This document shows positions 1 to 5,650 of a stretch of DNA of 5,748 bases, piece by piece. The stretch is from Pseudomonadota bacterium. GTDB lineage: Bacteria; Pseudomonadota; Alphaproteobacteria; Caulobacterales; Caulobacteraceae. The notes below the pieces were generated by a model. It saw only the letters and a list, made by a program, of their open reading frames with translations, did no database searches and had not been told where the DNA came from. The stretch lies in contig JAEYTM010000274.1 in the NCBI GenBank assembly GCA_023434015.1, positions 1-5,748 on the forward strand, read 5' to 3'. Each line of letters starts with the position of its first letter. Within the stretch, counting starts at the first letter, position 1. Both the position numbers and the translations under genes were made by a program.

Positions 1-69
1 GCCTCGGCCGGGCGCAAGGGCGGCGAGGCGAGCCGCGGCGGCGGACGCACCCGCGGTCGCGAAAGCTAG
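1..69 (+). CDS. Partial: Arg/Gly-rich C-terminal tail of an unidentified protein
   Basis: Reading frame 1 is open from the left edge to a TAG at 67-69. It encodes 22 residues rich in Gly, Arg and Ser (tail GGGRTRGRES). RGG-like basic tails of this kind are common at the C-termini of bacterial RNA helicases and other RNA-binding proteins, but nothing here identifies the protein. The stop overlaps the egtD stop on the other strand in one CTAG, the same tail-to-tail arrangement seen between the sigma factor and the nepR-like gene, which mildly favours a real gene. The other two forward frames are also open here because of the high G+C, so the call is tentative. Confidence 0.4.
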   Translation, partial: ASAGRKGGEASRGGGRTRGRES

Positions 70-1016
70 CCGAGGCGGACGATGGCGAAGGCGGGGTGGG
101 CGCTGGCCCACGCCCGCTCAAGCCGCCAGCCCGCCCGGACGGCGAGCGCGCTGAAAACATCGACGGTGAACTTGCAGGAGTTCTCGGTGTGGAGGGTTTC
201 CCCGGCCGCGAAACTGAAGCGCCGGCCGGCGACGGTGACGGCCTGAGCCCGCAGGCTCTCCAGGTGCATTTCGACGCGGCTGTCCGCCGCGTTCCAGACC
301 GCCCGGTGACGGAAGGCGTCGAGGTCGAAATCAGCCTCCAGTTCGCGGTTCATGCGCGCCAGCAGGTTGAGGTTGAAGGCGGCGGTGACGCCCTGGGCGT
401 CGTCATAGGCGGCGACCAGTTCGGCCTCCGCCTTCACCAGATCGATCCCGACCAGGAAGCGCGCAGCCTCGCCCAGCAGGCGGCGCGCGCCGCTCAGGAA
501 GGCCACGGCTTCGTCGGGCGCGAGATTGCCGATCGTCGAGCCGGGGAAGAAGCCGACGACCGGCTTGCCGGCGACGGCGCGGGGCAGCTGCAGGGCGCGG
601 GTGAAGTCCTCGGCAAGCGGCGCGACCTGGACGCCGGGATAATCGCGCCCGATGGCGGCGGCGGCGGCGGCCAGCGCCTCCTGGCTGATGTCGATCGGGA
701 CATAGGCGGCGATCTGCGGCGCGGCGTCGAGCAGGACGCGCGTCTTGGCGCTGGCGCCGCTGCCGAACTCCACCAGGGCGGCGCCGGGCGGGATGGCCGC
801 GGCGATCTCGGCGGCCGCCTGGCGCAGCAGGGCCGTCTCGGTGCGCGTCGGATAGTATTCCGCCAGTTCGCAGATCGCCTCGAACAGGCGAGAGCCCTCG
901 GCGTCGTAGAAATATTTCGGCGGCAGGGCCTTCTGCGGCCGCGACAGGCCTGCGATCGCGTCGCGGGCGAACTCGGAAGCGCCAGGCGCCGCCGCCATCG
1001 TCACTTCAGCCGCCAT
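66..1016 (-). CDS. egtD: EgtD, L-histidine N-alpha-methyltransferase (ergothioneine biosynthesis)
   Basis: SAM-dependent enzyme that trimethylates the alpha-amino group of histidine to hercynine, the first step of ergothioneine synthesis, in the cytoplasm. From the start at 1016 it has 316 residues, close to the roughly 320 usual for EgtD. Family signatures in order: KYFYD (34-38), EYYPTRTE (53-60), SAM-binding EFGSG (83-87), YVPIDIS (105-111), FFPGSTIGN (156-164), GIDLVK (190-195), AAYDD (202-206) and TENSCKF near 277. Residues equivalent to the mycobacterial histidine-pocket set (Tyr39, Phe47, Tyr56, Gly161, Asn166, Tyr206, Glu282, Ser284, recalled from the literature) fall at Y37, F45, Y54, G159, N164, Y204, E278 and S280, all conserved, so the enzyme should be active. 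The start at 1016 overlaps the egtB end by 11 bp, suggesting translational coupling. A purine-rich GAAGGA lies 11 nt upstream. A GTG at 1004 or ATG at 998 are alternative starts; the longer frame back to 1103 lies inside egtB and adds non-conserved sequence. Confidence 0.95.
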   Translation of the reverse strand: MAAEVTMAAAPGASEFARDAIAGLSRPQKALPPKYFYDAEGSRLFEAICELAEYYPTRTETALLRQAAAEIAAAIPPGAALVEFGSGASAKTRVLLDAAPQIAAYVPIDISQEALAAAAAAIGRDYPGVQVAPLAEDFTRALQLPRAVAGKPVVGFFPGSTIGNLAPDEAVAFLSGARRLLGEAARFLVGIDLVKAEAELVAAYDDAQGVTAAFNLNLLARMNRELEADFDLDAFRHRAVWNAADSRVEMHLESLRAQAVTVAGRRFSFAAGETLHTENSCKFTVDVFSALAVRAGWRLERAWASAHPAFAIVRLG

Positions 1017-2310
1017 CGCCGCAACCATCCTTCGCCAGACGCAGGCCTGAGAACATCCAGCGCTGATGAGGTTGGAAGAAGTTCCGGTACGTCGCCCGCA
1101 CATGGCCGGCGGGAGTCACGCAGGCGCCGCCCCGCAGGACGAACTGGCCGGCCATGAACTTGCCGTTGTACTCGCCGACCGCCCCCGCTGCCGGCCGGAA
1201 TCCCGGATAGGGCGAATAGGCGCTCGCGGTCCACTCCCAGGCGTCGCCGAACAGCTGGCGCAGTCCCTCGCCCTGTGGCGCGGGCGCCGGATCGAGCCGC
1301 CCGGCGCCGAGGAAGCGACCGTCGACCGGCCGGCAGGCCGCGGCGTGTTCCCACTCGGCCTCCGTCGGCAGGCGGGCGCGGGCCCAGGCCGCGTAGGCCT
1401 GCGCTTCGTAGAAACTGATATGGGTGACGGGCGCGGCCGGATCGAGCGGGCGCAGGCCGTGCAGACTCATCGCCGACCACTCGTCCCCGTCGCGGCGCCA
1501 GTAGAGCGGAGCGCGCCAGCCCTCCTCCTGCGCGCGGGTCCAGCCGTCCGAGAGCCAGAACTCGGCGCGCCCATAGCCGTCGTCGGCCATGAAGCTGAGC
1601 CACTCGGCGTTGGTGACCAGGCGTTCCGCCAGCCGGAAGGGCGCGAGGAACACCCGGTGGCGCGGTCCCTCGTTGTCGAAGGCGAACCCGAGGCCCCCGT
1701 GGCCGATCTCGATCAGACCGCCGTCGAAACCGACATAGGTCATGGCGCCAGGGTCCGGCCCGCGCGCCACGGCCCGCGGCGGCGCATAGGCCGGATACAG
1801 CGGCGACTGGGAGAAGAGGTGGAGGACGTCCATCAGGATCAGCTCCTGATGCTGTTCCTCATGCGCCAGCCCAAGCTCCAGCAACGGCTCGACGTCCGCG
1901 CCAGCCGCGGCCAGCAGGCGGGCCATCCCCTCATCGACGTGGGCGCGGTAGGCCAGCACGTCAGCCAGGGACGGACGGGTGATCAGGCCGCGCGCCGGCC
2001 GCGGCTGACGCGGACCGAGAGCCTCGTAGTAGGAGTTGAAGAGGAAGCCGAAGCGGGTGTCGAAGGGCCGGTAACCGGCAAGCCTCGGGATCAGCAGAAA
2101 GGTCTCGAAGAACCAGGTGACGTGGGCCAGGTGCCATTTGACCGGACTCGCGTCCGGCATCGACTGGGCCTGATGGTCTTCGGCGGTAAGATTCCGCGTC
2201 AGCAGCACGGTGGCCTCGCGGACCGCCTGATAGCGTGCGGGCCGCGGGCCGGGGCCATCGCCGTCGGCTGAGCGTGACGACGCGCCCCGCGTCTGATGGG
2301 CGTCGGCCAT
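1006..2310 (-). CDS. egtB: EgtB, iron-dependent sulfoxide synthase (hercynine C-S bond formation)
   Basis: Non-heme iron enzyme that uses O2 to join a thiol (cysteine or gamma-glutamylcysteine) to C2 of the hercynine imidazole, giving the sulfoxide precursor of ergothioneine. The 434 residues show the standard two-domain layout: an N-terminal DinB-like bundle (about 25-180) with the iron facial triad H63 (in HLAH) and H150/H154 (in HEEQHQE), and a C-terminal FGE-sulfatase/C-type-lectin-like domain (about 190-427) with GFAFDNEGPRH (208-218), RLPTEAEWEHAA (313-324), WEWTAS, LRGGAC and the terminal RNFF/FSGLRLA motif. Y94-Y95 in NSYYEALG match the paired tyrosines described for the cysteine-using type II EgtB of Chloracidobacterium. 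The start ATG at 2310 has only a weak G-rich stretch upstream, with no better start before the conserved region. It is the first gene of the egtB-egtD unit, preceded by a GSR-type promoter match. No egtA, egtC or egtE is visible in the window. Confidence 0.95.
   Translation of the reverse strand: MADAHQTRGASSRSADGDGPGPRPARYQAVREATVLLTRNLTAEDHQAQSMPDASPVKWHLAHVTWFFETFLLIPRLAGYRPFDTRFGFLFNSYYEALGPRQPRPARGLITRPSLADVLAYRAHVDEGMARLLAAAGADVEPLLELGLAHEEQHQELILMDVLHLFSQSPLYPAYAPPRAVARGPDPGAMTYVGFDGGLIEIGHGGLGFAFDNEGPRHRVFLAPFRLAERLVTNAEWLSFMADDGYGRAEFWLSDGWTRAQEEGWRAPLYWRRDGDEWSAMSLHGLRPLDPAAPVTHISFYEAQAYAAWARARLPTEAEWEHAAACRPVDGRFLGAGRLDPAPAPQGEGLRQLFGDAWEWTASAYSPYPGFRPAAGAVGEYNGKFMAGQFVLRGGACVTPAGHVRATYRNFFQPHQRWMFSGLRLAKDGCGDGG
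1028..1033 (-). promoter_or_regulatory. Putative ribosome binding site of egtD
   Basis: GAAGGA on the minus strand, inside the 3' end of egtB, 11 nt before the ATG at 1016. The spacing is longer than ideal (the overlapping GGATGG is nearer), so it only moderately supports 1016 over the downstream starts at 1004 and 998. Confidence 0.45.
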
Positions 2311-2380
2311 GGTCTGGTCCCCGCGCAGCCGGCCGCGATACGCGGCGCCCCGAAAGCTAGGCGTTCAAGCCCTCGACGCC

Positions 2381-2405
2381 AACGTCGGCCCTGCTGGGAA
2401 GTTCC
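2381..2405 (-). promoter_or_regulatory. EcfG-type general-stress promoter for egtBD
   Basis: On the minus strand GGAAC (2405-2401) is followed by exactly 16 nt and then CGTT (2384-2381). This matches the alphaproteobacterial EcfG/SigT/RpoE2 consensus of GGAAC, 16-17 nt, CGTT. It points into egtB; a start site about 7-8 nt downstream of the -10 would leave a leader of roughly 60 nt before the ATG at 2310. The -35 is embedded in CCGGAAC, mirrored by the divergent promoter in front of the sigma gene. The sequence match is direct; function is inferred. Confidence 0.75.
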
Positions 2406-2438
2406 GGAAAATCGGCCCCTTTCCCCTCGCAAACCCCC

Positions 2439-2464
2439 GGAACGGATGCCGACGAGGCGGCGTT
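2439..2464 (+). promoter_or_regulatory. EcfG-type promoter for the sigma gene (autoregulation)
   Basis: GGAAC (2439-2443), 17 nt, then CGTT (2461-2464), the consensus recognised by EcfG-family sigma factors. It lies 55 bp upstream of the sigma ATG at 2520, implying a leader of about 45-50 nt. The -10 occupies the TTG at 2463 that opens the longest possible reading frame, which argues that this TTG is not the translation start. Positive autoregulation of ecfG genes is well known in the family; here it is inferred from the motif. Confidence 0.78.
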
Positions 2465-2510
2465 GAGGACGTCGAAGACAGGGTCGTGTGCTCCCGCCGC
2501 GGAGCGGATC

Positions 2511-2515
2511 GAGGA
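2511..2515 (+). promoter_or_regulatory. Ribosome binding site deciding the sigma factor start
   Basis: GAGGA sits 4 nt before the ATG at 2520. Together with the promoter -10 overlapping the upstream TTG (2463), it fixes the start at 2520 and shortens the protein from 198 to 179 residues. Confidence 0.7.
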
Positions 2516-2519
2516 TGAA

Positions 2520-3059
2520 ATGACCGCGACGCCCAGCTGGCGGGACGAAGTGGTAGGGATGATCCCGACGCTGCGGGCCTTCGCCTGGTCGCTGAGCCAC
2601 AACGGGTCGGACGCCGATGACCTGGTGCAGGACACCCTGATCAAGGCCTGGAGCAACCGCGACAAGTTCGAACCGGGCACCAATCTGCGGGCCTGGCTCT
2701 TCACCATCCTGCGTAACACCTACTACACCCACGTCCAGCGCCGCCGCCGCGAGGTCCGCGACGAGACCGGCGAGTATGCGGGCGCGCTGAAGACCCTTCC
2801 GACCCAGGATTGGAGCATCGCCATGGGCGCGCTGCAGTCCGCCCTACAGCAGTTGCCCGACGAACACCGCGAGGCGCTGATCCTGGTCGGGGCGGCGGGC
2901 CTGTCCTACGAGGAGGCGGCGGAGATCTGCGGCTGCGCCCTCGGCACCATAAAGAGCCGGGTGAACCGCGCGCGCGCGCGCCTGTTGAAGATCATGGACG
3001 CCGAGGACGCCACAGACGTCATGGCCCTGGAGACCCTGGCCGCCGCGAGCGCGCCCTAG
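2520..3059 (+). CDS. ecfG: EcfG-family (ECF15-like) RNA polymerase sigma factor, general stress response
   Basis: Extracytoplasmic-function-type sigma factor of 179 residues with only the two expected domains. Sigma region 2 spans about 11-77: LRAFAWSL, then DADDLVQDTLIKAW (31-44) for core binding, then FEPGTNLRAWLFTILRNTYY (50-69) for -10 recognition, a block characteristic of the EcfG/RpoE2/SigT group. Sigma region 4 spans about 104-158: LPDEHREAL, YEEAAEICGCALGTIKSR and VNRARARL, the helix-turn-helix for the -35. There is no extra C-terminal sensory domain. In this family the sigma factor is held by NepR and released when phosphorylated PhyR captures NepR. The context fits: its own promoter matches the EcfG consensus, and a NepR-like gene abuts its 3' end on the opposite strand, sharing the stop tetranucleotide. 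A GAGGA lies just upstream of the ATG. It could be a paralogous EcfG, not the main GSR sigma of the organism; the general family call is secure. Confidence 0.9.
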   Translation: MTATPSWRDEVVGMIPTLRAFAWSLSHNGSDADDLVQDTLIKAWSNRDKFEPGTNLRAWLFTILRNTYYTHVQRRRREVRDETGEYAGALKTLPTQDWSIAMGALQSALQQLPDEHREALILVGAAGLSYEEAAEICGCALGTIKSRVNRARARLLKIMDAEDATDVMALETLAAASAP

Positions 3060-3202
3060 CGACCGGCGACCTTTCGCTGCGACTGAACCGCCTGAGCATG
3101 GTCGAGCTGATCGACGACGGATCGCAGGCGATCGGGAACAGGGCGTCCCTGGAGACTGCCGAACATCCTGCGGAGAGCCTGGTCCAGAACCTTGCGCGTC
3201 AT
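3056..3202 (-). CDS. nepR: NepR-like anti-sigma factor, small, convergent with the sigma gene
   Basis: Small protein of 48 residues beginning MTRKVLDQALRRMFGS. It carries the NepR core: a first helix LRRMF (10-14), then PVPDRLRSVVDQLD (21-34), which parallels the LRxxY followed by PxPDRFxxLLxxL pattern of NepR proteins. NepR inhibits EcfG sigma factors by binding regions 2 and 4 and is titrated by PhyR-P. Position next to an EcfG-type sigma gene strongly supports the call. The glycine usually seen before the first helix is missing and the protein is shorter than typical NepR (about 60-70), so it is a divergent member. The ATG at 3202 has AGGA close upstream; the frame stays open back to an ATG at 3370, but that added sequence is Cys/Arg-rich and not NepR-like. 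The gene faces the sigma gene, with TAG stops overlapping in one CTAG (3056-3059). No EcfG-type promoter was found upstream. Confidence 0.72.
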   Translation of the reverse strand: MTRKVLDQALRRMFGSLQGRPVPDRLRSVVDQLDHAQAVQSQRKVAGR

Positions 3203-3331
3203 CGATCCTGCCCGTGCCAGCCCAGTGCGAGCCGGCGATGTCGGGCAGGCCGTGCCGCAGTGCAAGCGGTGAACGTCCGATGCGACAATAGGAACACGCC
3301 GGCGGCACGTGAGAGCCTCAGGGCAAGGCGG

Positions 3332-3346
3332 CGCTTTACGAAAGCG
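3332..3346. repeat. Perfect 6-bp inverted repeat, possible operator
   Basis: CGCTTT, ACG, AAAGCG: two perfect 6-bp arms around a 3-nt centre, about 90 bp upstream of the PQQ dehydrogenase start and just before the palindrome GTATAC (3353-3358). It has no U-run, so it is not an intrinsic terminator. Position and symmetry suit a transcription factor site, but one short palindrome can occur by chance. Confidence 0.3.
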
Positions 3347-3421
3347 TCGATAGTATACAACATCGCCCAATAAGATCCGCGGACGACCCCTGAACCGGGC
3401 GCGCCGCAGACGCGCACCTTG

Positions 3422-3426
3422 GGGGG
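3422..3426 (+). promoter_or_regulatory. Ribosome binding site of the PQQ dehydrogenase gene
   Basis: A G-run ending in GGA (GGGGGGAAT, 3421-3428) sits a few nt before the ATG at 3433. It supports this start over the in-frame ATG at 3445, which would truncate the signal peptide. Confidence 0.55.
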
Positions 3427-3432
3427 AATCGG

Positions 3433-5628
3433 ATGCGGGCGTTCATGCTGACGCTGCTGGCCTGTGCAGCGGCGTCGACCGGCTGGGCGGCAAGCCCGAC
3501 TGCGGGCGACTGGCCGACCTACGGACGCGACCCCGGCGGCCAGCGGCATTCCCCTCTCGACCAGATCACCCCCGCCAATGTCGGCCGCCTGAAGCCGGCC
3601 TGGACCTACCACATGCGGCCCGCAGGCCCGGTGTCGGCGGACACCGCCACGGCGCACGGCGGAAACGCCGCCCCGGCCCGGCTGGCAGGGTCCGAGACGA
3701 CGCCGCTGGTCGTTGACGGCGTGATGTATGTCGGCACGCCCTACAACCGCGTGGTCGCCCTGGAGGCCCACACGGGCCGCGAGCTCTGGGCCCAGGTCCT
3801 GCCGAACGGCGCGCAGCCGGCGACGCGTGGCATCGAATACTGGCCCGGCGACGGCACGGCCGGCCCGCGGCTGTTCGTCGGCACGCGCGACGGCAAGCTG
3901 ATGGCCCTGGACGCAAGGACGGGCGCACTGGTGCGCGAGTTCGGCGAGGCCGGGGTGCTGGAACTGCGCACGCCGGAGATTCTCAACGGCTATCCCGACG
4001 CGCGGCTGGCGATGAACTCGCCGCCGCTGGTGTTCCGGAACCTGGTGATCACCGGCTCGGCCACCCAGGAACGACCGGCGCTGGGCGCAAGGGGCGACGT
4101 CCGGGCCTGGGACGCGCGGACCGGCAAGCTGGCGTGGACCTTCCACAGCGTGCCCCTGCCCGGCCAGCCCTTCCACGAGACCTGGGAAGGCGACGGCTGG
4201 AAGGGCCGGTCCGGCGTCAACGTCTGGAGCTTCCTGACCCTCGATGTCGAGCGGGGCGTGGTCTACATGCCGTTCGGCGCCCCGGCGTGGGACCGCTACG
4301 GCGGCGACCGCAAGGGATCGAACCTGTTTTCCAGCTCGGTGGTCGCGGCCGACGCCGCCACCGGCCGCTACCTGTGGCACTTCCAGACCGTCCACCACGA
4401 CATCTGGGACCATGACATTCCCGCCCCCCCGGCGCTGATCGAGGTGAAACGCGGCGCTGAGACCATTCCCGGCTTGGCGGTGGTCAACAAGACCGGCCTG
4501 CTGTTCCTGCTCGACCGCCGCGACGGCAAGCCGATCTACGAGGTGCGCGAGACGCCGGTCCCGCCCTCGACCGTGCCCGGCGAGGAAGCCTGGCCCACCC
4601 AGCCCGTGCCGGTGAAGCCGCCGCCGCTGACCCGCGACTCCTTCACCCGCGCCGAGATCGCCGACGTCACGCCGCAGCTCAAGAGCTTCTGCACCGCGTG
4701 GTTCGACAGCCAGAAGATGGCCGAGAGCAAGCCGTTCTCCACCCTGCCCTTCGAGACCCCGATCGTGCGTTTCCCGGGCAGCGGCGGCGGCGTGAACTGG
4801 GCCGGCGGCGCCTTCGACCGCGCGCGCGGCCTCTACATCGTCAACACCATGGATCTGGGCAGCGTCGAGTTTGTGGTCCGCGACAAGGACGGCGGGATCG
4901 TCAGCGGCGTCGGGCCGGACAGCTTCTTCGCCGACTGGGGCTCGCGCATGCCCTGCCAGAAGCCGCCGTGGGGCAGCCTGACGGCAGTCAATGTCGACAC
5001 CGGGGACATCGCCTGGCGGGTCAACCTGGGGGTCACCGACAGCCTTCCGGAGGGCCAGCGCGACACCGGTCGGCCGAACCTGGGCGGGCCGATCCTGACC
5101 GCCAGCGGCCTGGTGTTCATCGGCGCGACCGACGACCGCCGCTTCCGCGCCTTCGACGCCAGGACGGGCCAGAACCTGTGGACCGTCGAACTCGGCGCCG
5201 CGGCCCACGCCACCCCGATCACCTACCTCGGCAAGGATCGTCAGCAGTATGTGGCGGTCACCGCCACCGGCGGCACCTTCCTGGCGAGCCCGGTGACCGG
5301 CGACGAGATCATCGCCTTCTCCCTGAACGGCAAGGGCGAGCTGCCCCGTCCGCAGCCGGCCCCGGCGCCCCCGGCCCCCGCCGTGGCCGCGGCCGCGGTC
5401 AACACCGCGCCGGTGGTGTTGCCGGACGAGCCGCGCAAACAGGTTCTCGAGCGCGCCTGCAGTTCCTGCCACGCCGTCGAGGTGGCGGCCGGCAAGCGTC
5501 GCACCCCCGAGGAATGGCGGCAGGTCATCGGCCGCATGCAGGACTATGGCGCGCCCGGGACCCCGGCCGATTTCGACGCCATCCACGCCTACCTTTCGCA
5601 ACACGCCTCATCGCGCGCCGGCAACTGA
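3433..5628 (+). CDS. Exported PQQ-dependent quinohemoprotein dehydrogenase (glucose-dehydrogenase-like) with C-terminal cytochrome c
   Basis: Predicted periplasmic oxidoreductase of 731 residues that would oxidise an alcohol, sugar or polyol with PQQ and pass electrons through its own heme to the respiratory chain; the substrate cannot be read from sequence. Residues 1-20 form a Sec signal peptide ending in GWAA. The eight-bladed PQQ propeller (about 25-635) opens with DWPTYGRDPGG and LKPAWTY; blade motifs include VALEAHTGRELW, ALDARTG, AWDARTGKLAW, AADAATGRYLWHF and FDARTGQNLW. HHDIWDHD (321-328) matches the HHDLWDMD region with the catalytic Asp of membrane glucose dehydrogenases, but the five N-terminal membrane helices of those enzymes are absent. 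The adjacent Cys-Cys pair of alcohol dehydrogenases is also absent. A Pro/Ala-rich linker (about 636-667) leads to a short heme domain with CSSCH at 676-680 and a possible Met ligand in GRM (about 702). A start 22 nt downstream suggests an operon with the next gene. Confidence 0.9.
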   Translation: MRAFMLTLLACAAASTGWAASPTAGDWPTYGRDPGGQRHSPLDQITPANVGRLKPAWTYHMRPAGPVSADTATAHGGNAAPARLAGSETTPLVVDGVMYVGTPYNRVVALEAHTGRELWAQVLPNGAQPATRGIEYWPGDGTAGPRLFVGTRDGKLMALDARTGALVREFGEAGVLELRTPEILNGYPDARLAMNSPPLVFRNLVITGSATQERPALGARGDVRAWDARTGKLAWTFHSVPLPGQPFHETWEGDGWKGRSGVNVWSFLTLDVERGVVYMPFGAPAWDRYGGDRKGSNLFSSSVVAADAATGRYLWHFQTVHHDIWDHDIPAPPALIEVKRGAETIPGLAVVNKTGLLFLLDRRDGKPIYEVRETPVPPSTVPGEEAWPTQPVPVKPPPLTRDSFTRAEIADVTPQLKSFCTAWFDSQKMAESKPFSTLPFETPIVRFPGSGGGVNWAGGAFDRARGLYIVNTMDLGSVEFVVRDKDGGIVSGVGPDSFFADWGSRMPCQKPPWGSLTAVNVDTGDIAWRVNLGVTDSLPEGQRDTGRPNLGGPILTASGLVFIGATDDRRFRAFDARTGQNLWTVELGAAAHATPITYLGKDRQQYVAVTATGGTFLASPVTGDEIIAFSLNGKGELPRPQPAPAPPAPAVAAAAVNTAPVVLPDEPRKQVLERACSSCHAVEVAAGKRRTPEEWRQVIGRMQDYGAPGTPADFDAIHAYLSQHASSRAGN

Positions 5629-5640
5629 CGCGCCCGACCT

Positions 5641-5644
5641 GGAG
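5641..5644 (+). promoter_or_regulatory. Ribosome binding site of the right-edge gene
   Basis: GGAG lies 6 nt before the ATG at 5651, supporting that ATG as a true start although only 32 codons of the gene are visible. Confidence 0.5.
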
Positions 5645-5650
5645 ACCAGC

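Larger units (their letters stand above)
3203..3432. other. Divergent intergenic region between nepR-like gene and PQQ dehydrogenase gene
   Basis: About 230 bp with lower G+C toward the right (TAGTATACAA at 3351-3360). I see no convincing gene. Frames that cross it on either strand lack recognisable domains and extend from, or overlap, real genes. It should hold the promoters of both flanking genes, but I found no GGAAC, 16-17 nt, CGTT match on either strand (a GGAAC at 3291 lacks a correctly spaced CGTT) and no well-spaced sigma-70 pair. Confidence 0.6.

Noticed and set aside
1081..1087. Third CCGGAAC on the minus strand, inside egtB, upstream of egtD
   Set aside because: No CGTT follows at 16-17 nt spacing, so it is not a credible EcfG promoter for egtD alone.
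96..1157. 353-residue open frame on the plus strand opposite egtD
   Set aside because: Low-complexity Arg/Gly-rich translation with no family motifs; egtD on the other strand has every expected active-site residue.
1066..2271. 401-residue open frame on the plus strand opposite egtB
   Set aside because: Shadow frame with no recognisable domain; egtB on the other strand is intact and full length.
2350..2359. CGAAAGCTAG also present at 60-69
   Set aside because: A shared 10-mer is expected several times by chance in a sequence of this length; no flanking similarity or sign of a mobile element.
2199..2732. 177-residue minus-strand frame spanning the divergent promoter region
   Set aside because: It overlaps the sigma gene, both promoters and the egtB start, has low-complexity Arg-rich sequence, and no family resemblance.
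3109..3134. Three GATCG repeats spaced 11 and 10 bp
   Set aside because: They lie inside the nepR-like coding region across the conserved PDRLRSVVDQ segment and are explained by codon content; helical phasing with three copies is weak evidence of an operator.
3291..3295. GGAAC in the region upstream of the PQQ dehydrogenase gene
   Set aside because: The nearest similar -10 (CGTG at 3308) leaves a 12-nt spacer, and there is no CGTT at 16-17 nt.
3335..3359. TTTACG and TATACA as a sigma-70 promoter for the PQQ gene
   Set aside because: The spacer is only 13 nt, too short for a normal -35/-10 pair, and the -35 overlaps the inverted repeat.
3199..5604. 801-residue open frame on the minus strand antisense to the PQQ dehydrogenase
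   Set aside because: It is a high-G+C shadow: composition is dominated by Gly/Arg/Ala/Val/His, no domain is recognisable, and the opposite strand encodes a full-length protein with clear family motifs.
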